In this document: one piece after another, positions 16,801 to 24,462 of the stretch
Position numbering within the stretch: the stretch's first letter is position 1
How the letters are laid out: each line of letters starts with the position of its first letter
IMG/VR virus record: IMGVR_UViG_3300048834_000065
Span: 1-26,251 of that record
Origin: a virus
Direction: 5' to 3' (one strand)
DNA: 26,251 nucleotides
Position numbers and translations under genes: made by a program
Notes under the pieces: generated by a model
Databases searched by the model: none
What the model was told of the DNA's origin: nothing
The model's input: only the letters and a program-made list of their open reading frames with translations

Positions 16801-17148
16801 TGTAGTTCCTTTATTTAACGCTTGTGTGTTTTTGTTTAAAGCGTTTGTTTGCGCTCTAGTATTTTTTGATGCTGTTTTTGTTAAATCTGAATTCCTTTTT
16901 AGCTCGTTTGAGTTTCTTGTTAATCGAGTTGAGTTGGTTTTAGTTATATTAGACAAACGAGTTATACTTGCGTTTAGTTCGGTTATCTTAGACTTGAACC
17001 CAGTCATAGAGTTCGCTAATTTATTAAAAGACGCAACACTTCCTTTTGATATGCTTTTAAGATTTTTGTCTAAAGTTTTTAGCTCGGTTACTAACTTTCT
17101 TATTTCAGCAACAGCTTCGTCAGTTGATATGTTTACTTTTTTTGCCAT
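13900..17148 (-). CDS. tail tape measure protein
   Basis: A 1082-residue tape measure protein. Residues 1-130 are coiled coil and low complexity, rich in N, T and K (KNTQALNKGTTATT). Residues ~165-325 form a recognisable tape-measure domain (FQSLGYALDKI, TTADRWLKFRAAARASN, GKVTTEELRRQLGERLPGA). A long charged coiled coil follows, and a hydrophobic stretch (~923-962) may enter the host membrane during DNA ejection. At about 1.5 Å per residue the length predicts a tail of roughly 160 nm, so the phage is a siphophage. It starts one base after the stop of the upstream gene. Confidence 0.93.
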   Translation of the reverse strand: MAKKVNISTDEAVAEIRKLVTELKTLDKNLKSISKGSVASFNKLANSMTGFKSKITELNASITRLSNITKTNSTRLTRNSNELKRNSDLTKTASKNTRAQTNALNKNTQALNKGTTATTRNTQATSKGSSAIGAMAVKFAVATIAFLGLQNAVTKGLKSIVDLTIKFQSLGYALDKITGGNFAEVKRTWEFLIELNDKFGAKLSTTADRWLKFRAAARASNMSLVDTMQIFKSVTKASSVLGLSTDELKGVYLALEQMLSKGKVTTEELRRQLGERLPGAMGIMAKAVGVSVSQLDKMLKKGEVLSSVALPKFAKALEEAYGIEALETVDNLATGVGKLGGAWDRLVLTISEGDSIITNVIGGFLWLITSAINGLSRLAESYDQTSNRISGAKYGDEVRKQLSDEIEARLRLNKSITTTEEELKKQLATEEKLASATVDGSEERVKAVKKVMEAGKELADFQKKKAEEGNLLAIAEYDNAKKELDRIQKLRNEAVEESKINKPITSSDDPIAVRTQAYAEYSDKLIEAKRNLQEQNDAYTRQLEYVKQLNELLTPTGGENFIDLDEDGSGRKIKYAKEWINTNQLLIRELKERIRLNEELAKDESGDIMGRIDMAFENAENLKRITDLEYEDKKKANDLWLEQENQKLEENLTSHIKNGVNLAEQQKENEKQRLANQREYQEKSELLDQEYRHQLQENLEHGEDEWEDLIEDRFSFAKRNYDKEEAEQLQRLQKELQVIEKGGNEEKRIMLEIAQLEVKYFNQSIDMEVEKLRRTLRLTVALEERKRLLTEIAILEAGKKQDPANNFENVNSADGSGGSTIDPVLASKFSTMASMSQDFTNEMFGFADQILQNRIDKINAEIEAEEKKYDRLLELAKDDEEEKKIIERNREIRIKQLEEKRRKEQIKQAKLNKSLAISQAITSIALGVVNALATSGPPWVGIAMAALVGAAGALQLASIIATPIPTFAKGGEMKNDGKALINDGGAQEYVERGGKILTTTKENAIVNLKKGDIIHKDFETLQKKTMLLNLFSGGQSVSQKELNLALGIKEEIKEGFKKVQVNSKVTVLNEINNYREKMSMWN

Positions 17149-17149
17149 C

Positions 17150-17818
17150 CTAAGTTGCGTTTTGTTTATCTAATTTTGCTTGATTTGTTTCGAGTAAGTT
17201 AACCCACCTTAATACAGATGTTTTCTTTACATCAATCCTATAACCTGTCTCTAAATTGTTTTCAAGAATTAAAGCTTGTGCGTCTAATGATTTTTCAACG
17301 TCCTCCGAATACCTTTCTTTTTCAGCTTCAATTCCTTCTTCGGATATTCTATATTTCTTTTTGAAATTAAGCGTTTTAATATTTAATGAGTTTCTCAATC
17401 CCATTGCAACTAAGTTCGCTTTTTCTAGTTGTTGGTTGATTGGTTTTGACTCGTCAAAAGGAACGCCAAGCTCGTTTAAAATTTTAAGAACAGTAACGTC
17501 ATTGTATTCCAGATAAAGGTTAACAATCTTTACTATTGTATTATGCTGTGTTTCTACAAGCATCATCGTAGCTAACTCTTTTTGTTTGTTTAACTCTCTT
17601 TTATTGAATGTAATTGCTTCGTATTCTTTTTGTATTTTTTCAAAAGTTGTTTTTAATTCGATTGCGTTGCTTTTTATAAACTTATAAATCACAGACTCTG
17701 AAAGAGTTTCATATCCGTTAATTAAATATGAATAATCGTTTTTATGAATACACATCATAAAATTGTATATCGGGATGTCTGAACAACTTTTATAAGTTTT
17801 GTGTTTTGATTGCTTCAT
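17150..17818 (-). CDS. putative tail assembly chaperone
   Basis: A 222-residue protein immediately before the tape measure gene, the usual place of tail assembly chaperones. Its N-terminus (KTYKSCSDIPIYNFMMCIHK, 7-26, then DYSYLI) has a pattern I associate with proteins at this position in Bacteroidetes phages. The rest is helical and charged. No frameshift site or second overlapping frame was seen, so it does not appear to make a G/GT-type fusion. It overlaps the upstream gene by four bases (ATGA). Confidence 0.55.
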   Translation of the reverse strand: MKQSKHKTYKSCSDIPIYNFMMCIHKNDYSYLINGYETLSESVIYKFIKSNAIELKTTFEKIQKEYEAITFNKRELNKQKELATMMLVETQHNTIVKIVNLYLEYNDVTVLKILNELGVPFDESKPINQQLEKANLVAMGLRNSLNIKTLNFKKKYRISEEGIEAEKERYSEDVEKSLDAQALILENNLETGYRIDVKKTSVLRWVNLLETNQAKLDKQNAT

Positions 17819-18297
17819 AATTCAATATCTATATCTGTATTAAATTCCTTTTGAAGATAATTTGTTAAATTGTCAATTATGCTATTCACGATATAATCAA
17901 TTTCATCCTGAGTGAAATCCATTATAGCTGAACCATAACCTCTAAATCTTTTCCCGTCTCCGTCAACTAGCTTCGATGTTAACGACCTGTCTTTGTTTTC
18001 AAGAAGTAAAGTTCCGTTGTGATAAACAACATATAAATTTCCATACCATTTACCTGTATCTCTAAGAGTTACGTGGCTTGTCCTAGAGTATGGAGAGTTC
18101 TTTTTTCTTTCAATTGTCGATTGAGCGTATCTACCTCCGCCAATCAAATTACCATCCCCATCTTTTCCGTAGTTCCATAACCTCAATTTAACTGAAGATA
18201 ACAGGACGCCCTTTTCACGCTTGACAAACCCATTTACAAGGGCTGGCACTTCATTTGAGAGCGTTTCAAGCCGTTTTATATAGGTATCTAGTTTCAT
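17815..18297 (-). CDS. putative tail completion / morphogenesis protein
   Basis: A 160-residue protein between the tail tube and tail chaperone genes. The segment GRYAQSTIERKKNS then VTLRDTGKWY (about 57-85) resembles a motif of phage virion morphogenesis or tail completion proteins in Bacteroidetes phages. The frame extends five codons up to a TTG, but the ATG at 18297 is clear of the terminator and is preferred. It lies just after the terminator of the tail tube gene, so its expression depends on read-through or an unseen promoter. Confidence 0.5.
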   Translation of the reverse strand: MKLDTYIKRLETLSNEVPALVNGFVKREKGVLLSSVKLRLWNYGKDGDGNLIGGGRYAQSTIERKKNSPYSRTSHVTLRDTGKWYGNLYVVYHNGTLLLENKDRSLTSKLVDGDGKRFRGYGSAIMDFTQDEIDYIVNSIIDNLTNYLQKEFNTDIDIEL

Positions 18298-18310
18298 TAT
18301 GCTAATATAC

Positions 18311-18341
18311 AAAAAAACCCCTTACAATGTGCAAGGGGTTT
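18311..18341 (-). terminator. terminator after the tail tube gene
   Basis: On the minus strand AAACCCCTT (18341-18333) and AAGGGGTTT (18323-18315) form a nine-pair stem with a short loop, followed by T residues to 18311. It stands 27 bases after the stop of the tail tube gene. Partial termination here would give much more tail tube mRNA than mRNA for the downstream low-copy tail proteins. Confidence 0.85.
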
Positions 18342-18368
18342 AAATTTAGCTTAAATTCGATAAAGATT

Positions 18369-19286
18369 TTAAACCTCGTCTGTCAAGTCGTTTGAACGAT
18401 AAAGAATTGATGTTATTTCAACAACTCTGTTGCTTGCAGTTCCAATATAAACACCGATATCATCTGTTGAAATCATAGCTGGTACTGTCAGAACATATGT
18501 TCCGGCATTCGGTCCAGCAACCGGAACAACAGTTGTTGACACGCCATTCAAATCGAAAGTGAATTGTGTAATTCCTTCAACAGGGGTTGAATTGTCCTGA
18601 GCCAACTTCGCTGTAACATTCAATGTCGTTCCTGCAATAGGAACTGAAGTGAATGTTAAGTTTACTCCGTTAACGCAAGGCACATCCCAAGGATTGAAAT
18701 CCAATTGTTGTTGATGCAAGATTGCATAATCCCTATCAAATTGACCTCTCTCCAGAAACTGTATCATTACTGATTTGCTTTCTGCTTCGCCTCCTGGAAC
18801 CTTACGTTTTGTCAATGCTGGAGTTGTATGTCCAGCTGAAAAACCGCTGTACGTTCCGTCTGCGTTTACCGCAAGCATCCAATTGCCTTCATCGTCTCCG
18901 ATTATGTAATCAAAGCTTTTGTATCCTTCAAGCTTATCAAGCTGTCTGTAGAACTCGTGTCCTTCTTCGTACATAAATTTGTACTCAGGCAAACCCTTTA
19001 GATTTAGTCGCTTTACGCCACTTGTGTTGGTTGAATACCCATCCTCAGCCGAAACATCTTCAAAAGAACTAGCTCCAATTAACGGGATTATAGTCCCGGC
19101 TTTTACAAGCGTGTTGATTGTTGCTAAATTGAAAATGGAGCTTCCGGCTAATTTAGTTCCTCTCTTGATAGCCAAAAGGTTATCTGGAGTTCCAAATAAT
19201 GATAAGCAACCTAGTTTACCTGTGTTTGCGCTAATCCCGCCACCGCAAGCAACTTTGTCCGCTATTTGTGAAATTGATTGTGCCAT
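18369..19286 (-). CDS. major tail (tube) protein
   Basis: A 305-residue protein in the position of the major tail protein, between the neck proteins and tail chaperone/tape measure genes. Residues 1-210 are the tube part. The C-terminal part (about 205-290) looks like an Ig-like β-sandwich (LTFTSVPIAGTTLNVTAKL, then GTYVLTVPA), a common decoration on tail tube proteins. A strong terminator directly after it fits a protein needed in high copy. The family cannot be named from motifs, so the call is mainly by context and composition. Confidence 0.65.
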   Translation of the reverse strand: MAQSISQIADKVACGGGISANTGKLGCLSLFGTPDNLLAIKRGTKLAGSSIFNLATINTLVKAGTIIPLIGASSFEDVSAEDGYSTNTSGVKRLNLKGLPEYKFMYEEGHEFYRQLDKLEGYKSFDYIIGDDEGNWMLAVNADGTYSGFSAGHTTPALTKRKVPGGEAESKSVMIQFLERGQFDRDYAILHQQQLDFNPWDVPCVNGVNLTFTSVPIAGTTLNVTAKLAQDNSTPVEGITQFTFDLNGVSTTVVPVAGPNAGTYVLTVPAMISTDDIGVYIGTASNRVVEITSILYRSNDLTDEV

Positions 19287-19288
19287 TT

Positions 19289-19489
19289 TTATTTTTGTTT
19301 TATTTTGTTTTGTTTGATTAATTTATCAAAACGGTCTTTATCCGTTGTTTTATAGATAGTGTCTCCACGCTTTGAACGATAAGACACTCCGTCAATTGCA
19401 AAATCAATAAGCACAATACCTTCAAATTCTTTCGATTTTGTCGATGGCTTAATTGATTTTTCTGAGTTACTTTTTTCTTTGTTATCCAC
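19289..19489 (-). CDS. small hypothetical neck-region protein, 66 aa
   Basis: A 66-residue protein with a GTG start (19489); there is no internal methionine, so GTG is the only start available. It has a disordered, Lys/Ser-rich N-terminus (residues 1-20), a β-hairpin (FEGIVLIDFAIDGVSYRSKRG) and a basic helix at the end. It lies four bases after the tail terminator gene and two bases before the tail tube gene. Function unknown. Confidence 0.6.
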   Translation of the reverse strand: MDNKEKSNSEKSIKPSTKSKEFEGIVLIDFAIDGVSYRSKRGDTIYKTTDKDRFDKLIKQNKIKQK

Positions 19490-19493
19490 TTTT

Positions 19494-20030
19494 TTAAAAT
19501 TTAATAGGTTTTATGCATCCTTGAATTATCTCTAAGTCAACTATAACTTGTAAAGCATCCCAAATAGCAATCGTACCAGATTTATCCCTAGTCTCGTCCT
19601 CACTATAATTCGGAAACTTTGTTGCTTTATAAGTTTCATTTTTACTGTCAACAGAAATCACATTAGACCTCCTAAACAACATCCTAATATTATAAAACAA
19701 AGGCATCAAAACTTTTCCGTATGTAAGGATAAGTCGCTCTTTGTTTTCCATACTTTGATTTGTTGTTACAGCTAACACAAAAACAACATCCGTAAAATTA
19801 GCTTTTGTTTTGTGATGCTCTTCGCTAAGAGGGTATAGAAGCCATATCAAAGGATAAACATCGCTCTGTTCTCTGTTCGATAAAAAAGAGTTTAACTCAA
19901 TTTTATCTCCATAACCAAATACAACAGGATATTCCGTTCCGCCTTCCTCAAATGACATTTTCGGCAAGTAACTAAATACCTTCTCTAAAACATCCTCTAT
20001 GATTATGACTTTGTCGGTTACTATTCCCAT
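19494..20030 (-). CDS. putative tail terminator / neck protein
   Basis: A 178-residue protein in the place where tail terminator or tail-completion proteins usually stand, before the tail tube. The pattern VYPLIWLLYP (58-67), FTDVVFVLAVTTN and a final WDALQVIVDLEI gives an α/β fold of alternating strands as in such proteins. Its ATG shares one base with the upstream stop (TAATG). Sequence alone does not prove the family. Confidence 0.5.
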   Translation of the reverse strand: MGIVTDKVIIIEDVLEKVFSYLPKMSFEEGGTEYPVVFGYGDKIELNSFLSNREQSDVYPLIWLLYPLSEEHHKTKANFTDVVFVLAVTTNQSMENKERLILTYGKVLMPLFYNIRMLFRRSNVISVDSKNETYKATKFPNYSEDETRDKSGTIAIWDALQVIVDLEIIQGCIKPIKF

Positions 20031-20731
20031 TATATTGTAAACTGATTAATGTTTCCCCAAGTTTTTGGATTGAATTTCTCAAACGTTCCTTCCACCAAGC
20101 TATTCATATCATTTATATATTGATACAATGTAACATCTTCGTTTCTAGTGTATTGAGAATAGTCAACTCCGTATCCTCCTAAGAATCCAGATTTATGAAT
20201 GTATTTCTTAACTTGACAATCTCCTTGAACTGCATATACAAATCTCCTCCAAGCGTTTATAACTTTTTCGTTTGGCATAACGCTTTCTCCGTTAGGAACT
20301 TTATTCTTAACATTCCCAGCGTTTGCTCTAACTATGTAGGCACTTGCTTCGTGATAAAAATAAACGTAATCCGCTAAAAAGCTATCGTTTGGAACAATTG
20401 GGTCTGGAGGTACATCGCCTAAAGATAATACACTTCTTCTTATTCCTTTCCAGATACAATCATCACCACTTGAATTTGTGTATGAATGTCCGTTCATAAG
20501 TTGCTCCCATTTGGCGTCCGAGCCAGACTTAATAAAAGTTGGCTCGGCACTATCCAAATTTGAGAAAAATTCAATCGACAAACCACCTAAGCATTTCTCA
20601 AGACAATCACGTTCGTATCGATTAATAAAGTCAACAAGCTTTATCTCAACATCCGTAACGGCGTCCGTTATTGATGCTTTTGCGTGAGGTAAATATCTAA
20701 CGCCTGTAAAGTATGTCGGCTTTGTAATCAT
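20030..20731 (-). CDS. putative head-tail connector / adaptor (DUF6712-like)
   Basis: A 233-residue protein that I associate with the DUF6712-type adaptor proteins of Bacteroidetes phages. It opens with a helical segment ending in NRYERDCLEKCLGG (37-50), followed by WEQLMNGHSY, a central aromatic segment (FLADYVYFYHE) and a Gly/Tyr-rich C-terminus. Location after the capsid gene agrees with a connector bound under the portal. It shares one base with the previous stop (TAATG) and one with the following start. Confidence 0.55.
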   Translation of the reverse strand: MITKPTYFTGVRYLPHAKASITDAVTDVEIKLVDFINRYERDCLEKCLGGLSIEFFSNLDSAEPTFIKSGSDAKWEQLMNGHSYTNSSGDDCIWKGIRRSVLSLGDVPPDPIVPNDSFLADYVYFYHEASAYIVRANAGNVKNKVPNGESVMPNEKVINAWRRFVYAVQGDCQVKKYIHKSGFLGGYGVDYSQYTRNEDVTLYQYINDMNSLVEGTFEKFNPKTWGNINQFTI

Positions 20732-20898
20732 TACTTAGTGTCTTTATTGTCCTTGTTCTCGTCTTTCTTTTCGGTTTTAACCAAAATTCCGTGAGCCTGT
20801 AAAGCTTCTAGGGTTGACTTCGCAAATTCTCTCGTTTCGCCTTTTTTAGCTGAACCGTGAGCTTTCGCGTAAGTACCCTTTACTAATCCTTTGCTCAT
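20731..20898 (-). CDS. small hypothetical protein after the capsid gene, 55 aa
   Basis: A 55-residue, strongly charged frame from ATG 20898 to TAA 20731, below the size limit of many callers. It starts MSKGLVKGTYAKAHGSAKKG, has a helix REFAKSTLEALQAHG and ends with a Lys/Asp/Asn tail. It begins two bases after the capsid stop and shares its stop with the next start (TAATG), which is strong evidence that it is translated. A small capsid-binding or connector part is possible by position. Confidence 0.7.
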   Translation of the reverse strand: MSKGLVKGTYAKAHGSAKKGETREFAKSTLEALQAHGILVKTEKKDENKDNKDTK

Positions 20899-20900
20899 AA

Positions 20901-22103
20901 TTAAGGCACAACTGCTATTGCTGTTTTAATCGTGGCAAAATCATCGTAGATGAAGGCTTGCTCGTCAAGTTTCTTAACGTATTGGAAATAACGTGACTCT
21001 CCAACCATAGTAAACTGATTTGTAATGAATTGGTCGTTAATCCATCCAATTCTAATTGAGAAAGGAATGTAGTTAACAATGTGCATCATTTTCATATCGG
21101 CAACAAAAATCTTTCCCGCTGGAATTTTACTCCAAGGTCTGATTGTTATGCCTCCAATAGTAACAGACTTAAATAATCCAGCTTGTGGATATAATGGTCG
21201 TCCTTGCTCATCTTTCGCTGAAACTAAATTCAAGAAGAAATCGGTAGGAGAAACCAAAACTAGGTTTGCTCTGTACTCCATTTCGTCTGTGTAGTTATGC
21301 GTAGTTGAGATATCCACAACCGCTGCGTTAACAACATCCATAAATGTTGGTTTTACAACTTTAAGAGCCATATCTCCAGCAGAGAAAACACGTCCGTATT
21401 TTGTAGCTCCCTTAGCTTCACTTCCATTCCCAAGACCGAAGTAAGCTTTATTAGCTTTAAACAATCCGTGTTTCTTTTCAAGATACTCTTTTGCAACACT
21501 TTCTAATCTAGTTACATCGGTAACAACTTCTTCGCTTAATACCTCGTATGCCGCAATCTTGTAAGGAGTTGGAAATCTGTTTTCCCATTTGAAGTCAATT
21601 GGAGGCTTTTCAGCTCCTTCAGCTACAAACGTGTAATCCCCGTCCTTTGGTGTCAATTCAGTATAAGACATTGTCGCCTTACCAGTACTTGATACAGTCG
21701 CGTAAGTCAATAAATCATCATCATTCCTAAGATTGAAATGACCTAAATCCGTATGCCCAACTGGCGACATTAATGGCGCAACATCTATTCCGCTCGCTGT
21801 TGACATATCGCCAACTGCCTTTGGAATGAACTCAATTGTACCACTTCCTGTTTTGTGAAGTTTGGCAATCTCGTCTTTGTTTTCGTTAAGGAATGCAGAA
21901 AACTGCTCCTTAATTGATTGCTTTCCTTTTTCGTTCTGCTCCTTTATGAATTCTTCTAAAGCGTTACCGCTTTTTTCAATCAAAGCCGTGAGCTTGGCTA
22001 TTTCCTCGTCGGTTGCTTTTCCACTCTCCTGAGCTTTTTGCAAATCCGCTTGAACCGCTTTGAACTTTTCGTCCAATGCTTTTTCCATTTCTTCTGGAGT
22101 CAT
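20901..22103 (-). CDS. major capsid protein, HK97 fold
   Basis: A 400-residue capsid protein with a scaffold-like N-terminal coiled coil (about 1-95, rich in E, K and A) removed by the protease in HK97-like phages, then the HK97 shell domain with a typical E-loop/P-domain sequence (YTFVAEGAEKPPIDFKWE, KIAAYEVLSEEVVTD) and a C-terminal part (GITIRPWSKIPAGKIFVAD). The frame runs open to a GTG at 22160, but that GTG lies inside the leader repeat; ATG 22103 begins the coiled coil in an A-rich context. Neighbours are the protease upstream and connector proteins downstream. Confidence 0.92.
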   Translation of the reverse strand: MTPEEMEKALDEKFKAVQADLQKAQESGKATDEEIAKLTALIEKSGNALEEFIKEQNEKGKQSIKEQFSAFLNENKDEIAKLHKTGSGTIEFIPKAVGDMSTASGIDVAPLMSPVGHTDLGHFNLRNDDDLLTYATVSSTGKATMSYTELTPKDGDYTFVAEGAEKPPIDFKWENRFPTPYKIAAYEVLSEEVVTDVTRLESVAKEYLEKKHGLFKANKAYFGLGNGSEAKGATKYGRVFSAGDMALKVVKPTFMDVVNAAVVDISTTHNYTDEMEYRANLVLVSPTDFFLNLVSAKDEQGRPLYPQAGLFKSVTIGGITIRPWSKIPAGKIFVADMKMMHIVNYIPFSIRIGWINDQFITNQFTMVGESRYFQYVKKLDEQAFIYDDFATIKTAIAVVP

Positions 22104-22140
22104 TGTTTTCTTTTTTAAGTTATTGTATAGTTTTTCAGTT

Positions 22141-22193
22141 TGAGTGATTGCTCGGCTCACAACTTATAAAATAGAGTGATTGCTCGGCTCTAT
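22141..22193 (-). repeat. two matching hairpins in the capsid mRNA leader
   Basis: A 17-base direct repeat (22142-22158 and 22174-22190), spaced by 32 bases, lies between the protease stop and the capsid ATG. In the mRNA each copy makes a hairpin with the same 11-base loop CCGAGCAATCA. Stem one is ATAGAG/CTCTAT (22193-22171); stem two is TGAG/CTCA (22159-22141). The pair next to the shared GAG/CTC differs (A-T against T-A), so pairing is kept while sequence changes. It may bind a regulator, protect the mRNA or be a processing site. Confidence 0.72.
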
Positions 22194-22966
22194 TAATTTT
22201 TAAGCCATTTTAATATGGCTGTGTCTTTCGTTTCTACAGGTGCTGGAGCTTCGTTTTTACGTGTTGGCGTAAATGAATTGCTTCCAAACAATACGCTTGA
22301 ACCCTCTATTGCTTTTGCTTCCAAAACAGCCCAAAACACTTTTGTTTCTTCTAGTGCTTTTTTGTTTGCAACTATTGGCGCGTATTTATCCCAATTCTCT
22401 TTTTGTACAGGATACTCCTCGTCGTTTATGCAAGTAACCATTTTTATATACTGCATTCCTACAGAATGTTCGGTAACATTACCTTCGGAGTATTCTTTAA
22501 ACATTTCAGCATTTCTACTTTGCTTAACTAAACTATCAAATCCTAAGATTTGAGTAGAACCCTCCATATCAAAGCCAAGTGATTTCCAAGTTACATTTTC
22601 AACATAAGCTTTCAAATCATTTCCTCTTGAAATAACATCACGAAACTTTCTTCCGTGTTCCTGAAGGTGCAAAATTGATTTGCCGTTTTCTTTTAAAGAT
22701 TTATTCCAAATCCCCTCAATGTGAACGTCTTTGTGAGAATCCAAGATATTACAAGAGTTGATAACAACCTTAACTAAAATTTCAGTTGCGTTTGCATCGG
22801 AGTTTTTAGTTGCGTTAATATCTTTTTGAATTGTCGGCATACCTCCAAATCCATCAGCTTCCTTTATGATGGATTTTTTCGTGTCAATTACCAGCTTTTC
22901 ATTTTCAACAATGAAATCCAGATAATCTTTTTCTGTGTCGAATGACTTTTCTAATATCTTATACAT
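22193..22966 (-). CDS. prohead maturation protease (S78/HK97-like)
   Basis: A 257-residue protein with the prohead protease pattern. Visible are NSCNILDSHKDVHIEGIW (near 70-87), LHLQEH with a candidate catalytic histidine at about 104, TEHSVGMQYIK with the likely catalytic serine at about 168, and LEAKAIEGSSVLFGSN where the active-site region ends. It matures the capsid protein encoded next. The frame extends to a TTG inside the upstream small gene, but ATG 22966 lies just after that gene's stop and behind a promoter-like site, so it is chosen. Confidence 0.83.
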   Translation of the reverse strand: MYKILEKSFDTEKDYLDFIVENEKLVIDTKKSIIKEADGFGGMPTIQKDINATKNSDANATEILVKVVINSCNILDSHKDVHIEGIWNKSLKENGKSILHLQEHGRKFRDVISRGNDLKAYVENVTWKSLGFDMEGSTQILGFDSLVKQSRNAEMFKEYSEGNVTEHSVGMQYIKMVTCINDEEYPVQKENWDKYAPIVANKKALEETKVFWAVLEAKAIEGSSVLFGSNSFTPTRKNEAPAPVETKDTAILKWLKN

Positions 22967-22971
22967 CGGTT

Positions 22972-23002
22972 CAAAGCTACTTATTAATTTTGTTTTTACC
23001 AA
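22972..23002 (-). promoter_or_regulatory. internal late promoter before the protease gene
   Basis: TTG (23002-23000), a 20-base spacer and TAGCTTTG (22979-22972) match the Bacteroidetes consensus. The -7 element ends six bases before the protease ATG (22966), so the transcript would be leaderless or nearly so. TAGCTTTGAACCG resembles TAGATTTGAACCG of the portal promoter at 12 of 13 bases. Confidence 0.5.
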
Positions 23003-23099
23003 GAGTTTTTATTTTTTTTTCTAACTCTTTATTAATTTCTTTGTTAGCCCCTTGCTTAACGGCTTGTTTCATTTCTTCTTTAGCCTTTTCAGTACTCAT
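22977..23099 (-). CDS. lysine-rich small protein between portal and protease, 40 aa
   Basis: A 40-residue frame from ATG 23099 to TAG 22977, missed by size limits. It overlaps the portal stop by four bases (ATGA), which implies translational coupling. The sequence is a single charged helix (MSTEKAKEEMKQAVKQG then KELEKKIKTLGK) without hydrophobic core residues, ending in basic residues. It ends ten bases before the protease start. It might be a small scaffold or portal-associated peptide, but no family is recognised. Confidence 0.7.
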   Translation of the reverse strand: MSTEKAKEEMKQAVKQGANKEINKELEKKIKTLGKNKINK

Positions 23100-24400
23100 A
23101 ACAGTTCGTTTATTAATTGTTTTATCTTATCTTCCTGAGCTGGGGTTACGCCATCCTCCTCTTGCGGTGCGCTGTTACTTGTTCTTGACACAAGAGGTCC
23201 GAGAACAATTGTTGAATCCATACCAACCATTTTCAATGCTTCATCATCAGGAACTCCAGAAGCCCTAAGCATATAAAGCGCATTTCCTCTTTCATAAACT
23301 CCTTTATACTTTTCAATAAGTATGAATTGCATAATCGGCAAATGCTCATAACTACCTTCAATTGTGATTCCATCCTCAATCAATACTTTATTGATAACCG
23401 CACAAAAAGAATTTAAAGTTGCTTGCATTTCATTCTGTACGTAAGAAGCCATCGACTCTTTGAAGTTATTGTAAGTCGTTTTTTTAGCTTCAAGACTTAC
23501 AATATCCTTTGGTATGTGTAATGCTGTAAAAACAATATTTCCATCTGTCTTAACAGACTCGTCAAGACCTAAATCCCTTAAAGCAATATGAAGTGATTTA
23601 TGATTGACACTTGCAGAAACAACCATTCCTCTTTTTCTCTCAAAAGAAACTCCATAATTTTGCTGGTAATTGTTTTCAATCTCTTCCTTTTCTTCTGGGT
23701 TAAGAGGAAAACCATCTTTAACAGTTGTTATTAATTCTTTTCCATTAGACTTTAAAATTATGTTTTTAGCTATTAAACTATCTTGCGTGTTTATTAGCGT
23801 TTGTCTCAATCCTGTTATTCTGCTCTCAGCTTTAAATGGATTTTTAGAACCAACGTTTGGCAAATCGTAAAAGAACATTAAATCTTTTAATTTGATTTTT
23901 AAATTCTCTCCATTTTCATCATAAATAACTTCTTTTTCTAAATACTTTTCCGCTTGACTTGCATTTATAAAAATGTTCTTTTTTAACTCCTCTGGAAATT
24001 TAATTAAATTAAAATCCAAAACATAAATAGAATTAACAGCTTCGGTTAGTACATTTCTTTTCGTGTATAAAACACCAACTCCATTCGCTATTTGAGTAAA
24101 CAATAACGCTTCTAATAAATCTTGTCTAGTTTGATTTACATTCGGGTTATTGATTAGTTTTAAATAAGGAGAGCTTTTTATCTCTGCTCCTGTTGAGTCT
24201 CTTATAATTTTAAATGTAGCTTGACTAAATAGCTTCGACACAAAAAGAAGTGCTGGTGTTAATATCGGATGTTTCAAAGATACATCCAAATTACCCCCAA
24301 TACTAGACCACGCCTCGAAAGAAGTTATATCGGAAAAGTTTTGTCCGTTCTTATTTCTTGTCCAAGTTGGGAATTTGATGTCTAAGCCTAAAAAAGCCAT
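23096..24400 (-). CDS. portal protein
   Basis: A 434-residue portal protein of the HK97/SPP1-like group. Features seen are the helical N-terminal region with LLFTQIANGVGVLYTKRN (~103-120), the wing region (KGMVV..., NYQQNYGVSFERKRG), an amphipathic stem/crown segment SMASYVQNEMQATLNSFCAVINKVL (~327-351), and the C-terminal LMR-like helix ANDEAL-type segment followed by a disordered acidic tail (APQEEDG). Position between terminase and protease supports it. The ATG at 24400 follows a promoter at 24420-24452. Confidence 0.9.
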   Translation of the reverse strand: MAFLGLDIKFPTWTRNKNGQNFSDITSFEAWSSIGGNLDVSLKHPILTPALLFVSKLFSQATFKIIRDSTGAEIKSSPYLKLINNPNVNQTRQDLLEALLFTQIANGVGVLYTKRNVLTEAVNSIYVLDFNLIKFPEELKKNIFINASQAEKYLEKEVIYDENGENLKIKLKDLMFFYDLPNVGSKNPFKAESRITGLRQTLINTQDSLIAKNIILKSNGKELITTVKDGFPLNPEEKEEIENNYQQNYGVSFERKRGMVVSASVNHKSLHIALRDLGLDESVKTDGNIVFTALHIPKDIVSLEAKKTTYNNFKESMASYVQNEMQATLNSFCAVINKVLIEDGITIEGSYEHLPIMQFILIEKYKGVYERGNALYMLRASGVPDDEALKMVGMDSTIVLGPLVSRTSNSAPQEEDGVTPAQEDKIKQLINELL

Positions 24401-24419
24401 ATACTATATTTTTACGGTT

Positions 24420-24452
24420 CAAATCTACTATTTTTTTTTGATATTTAGCAAA
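24420..24452 (-). promoter_or_regulatory. internal late promoter before the portal gene
   Basis: On the minus strand TTTG (24452-24449), a 21-base spacer and TAGATTTG (24427-24420) fit the Bacteroidetes consensus perfectly. It lies in the 62-base gap between terminase and portal genes, the longest gap in this part of the operon, with the portal ATG about 20 bases downstream. Confidence 0.7.
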
Positions 24453-24462
24453 TATTTTTTCA

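Noticed and set aside
17150-17818. Programmed frameshift in the tail assembly chaperone
   Set aside because: No slippery heptamer near the end and no second open frame before the tape measure gene.
22104-22160. GTG start for the capsid gene at 22160
   Set aside because: The GTG lies in the 17-base repeat of the leader; the ATG at 22103 begins the coiled-coil domain.
22142-22190. CRISPR-like repeat
   Set aside because: Only two copies with a 15-base spacer, no cas genes; better explained as paired hairpins in an mRNA leader.
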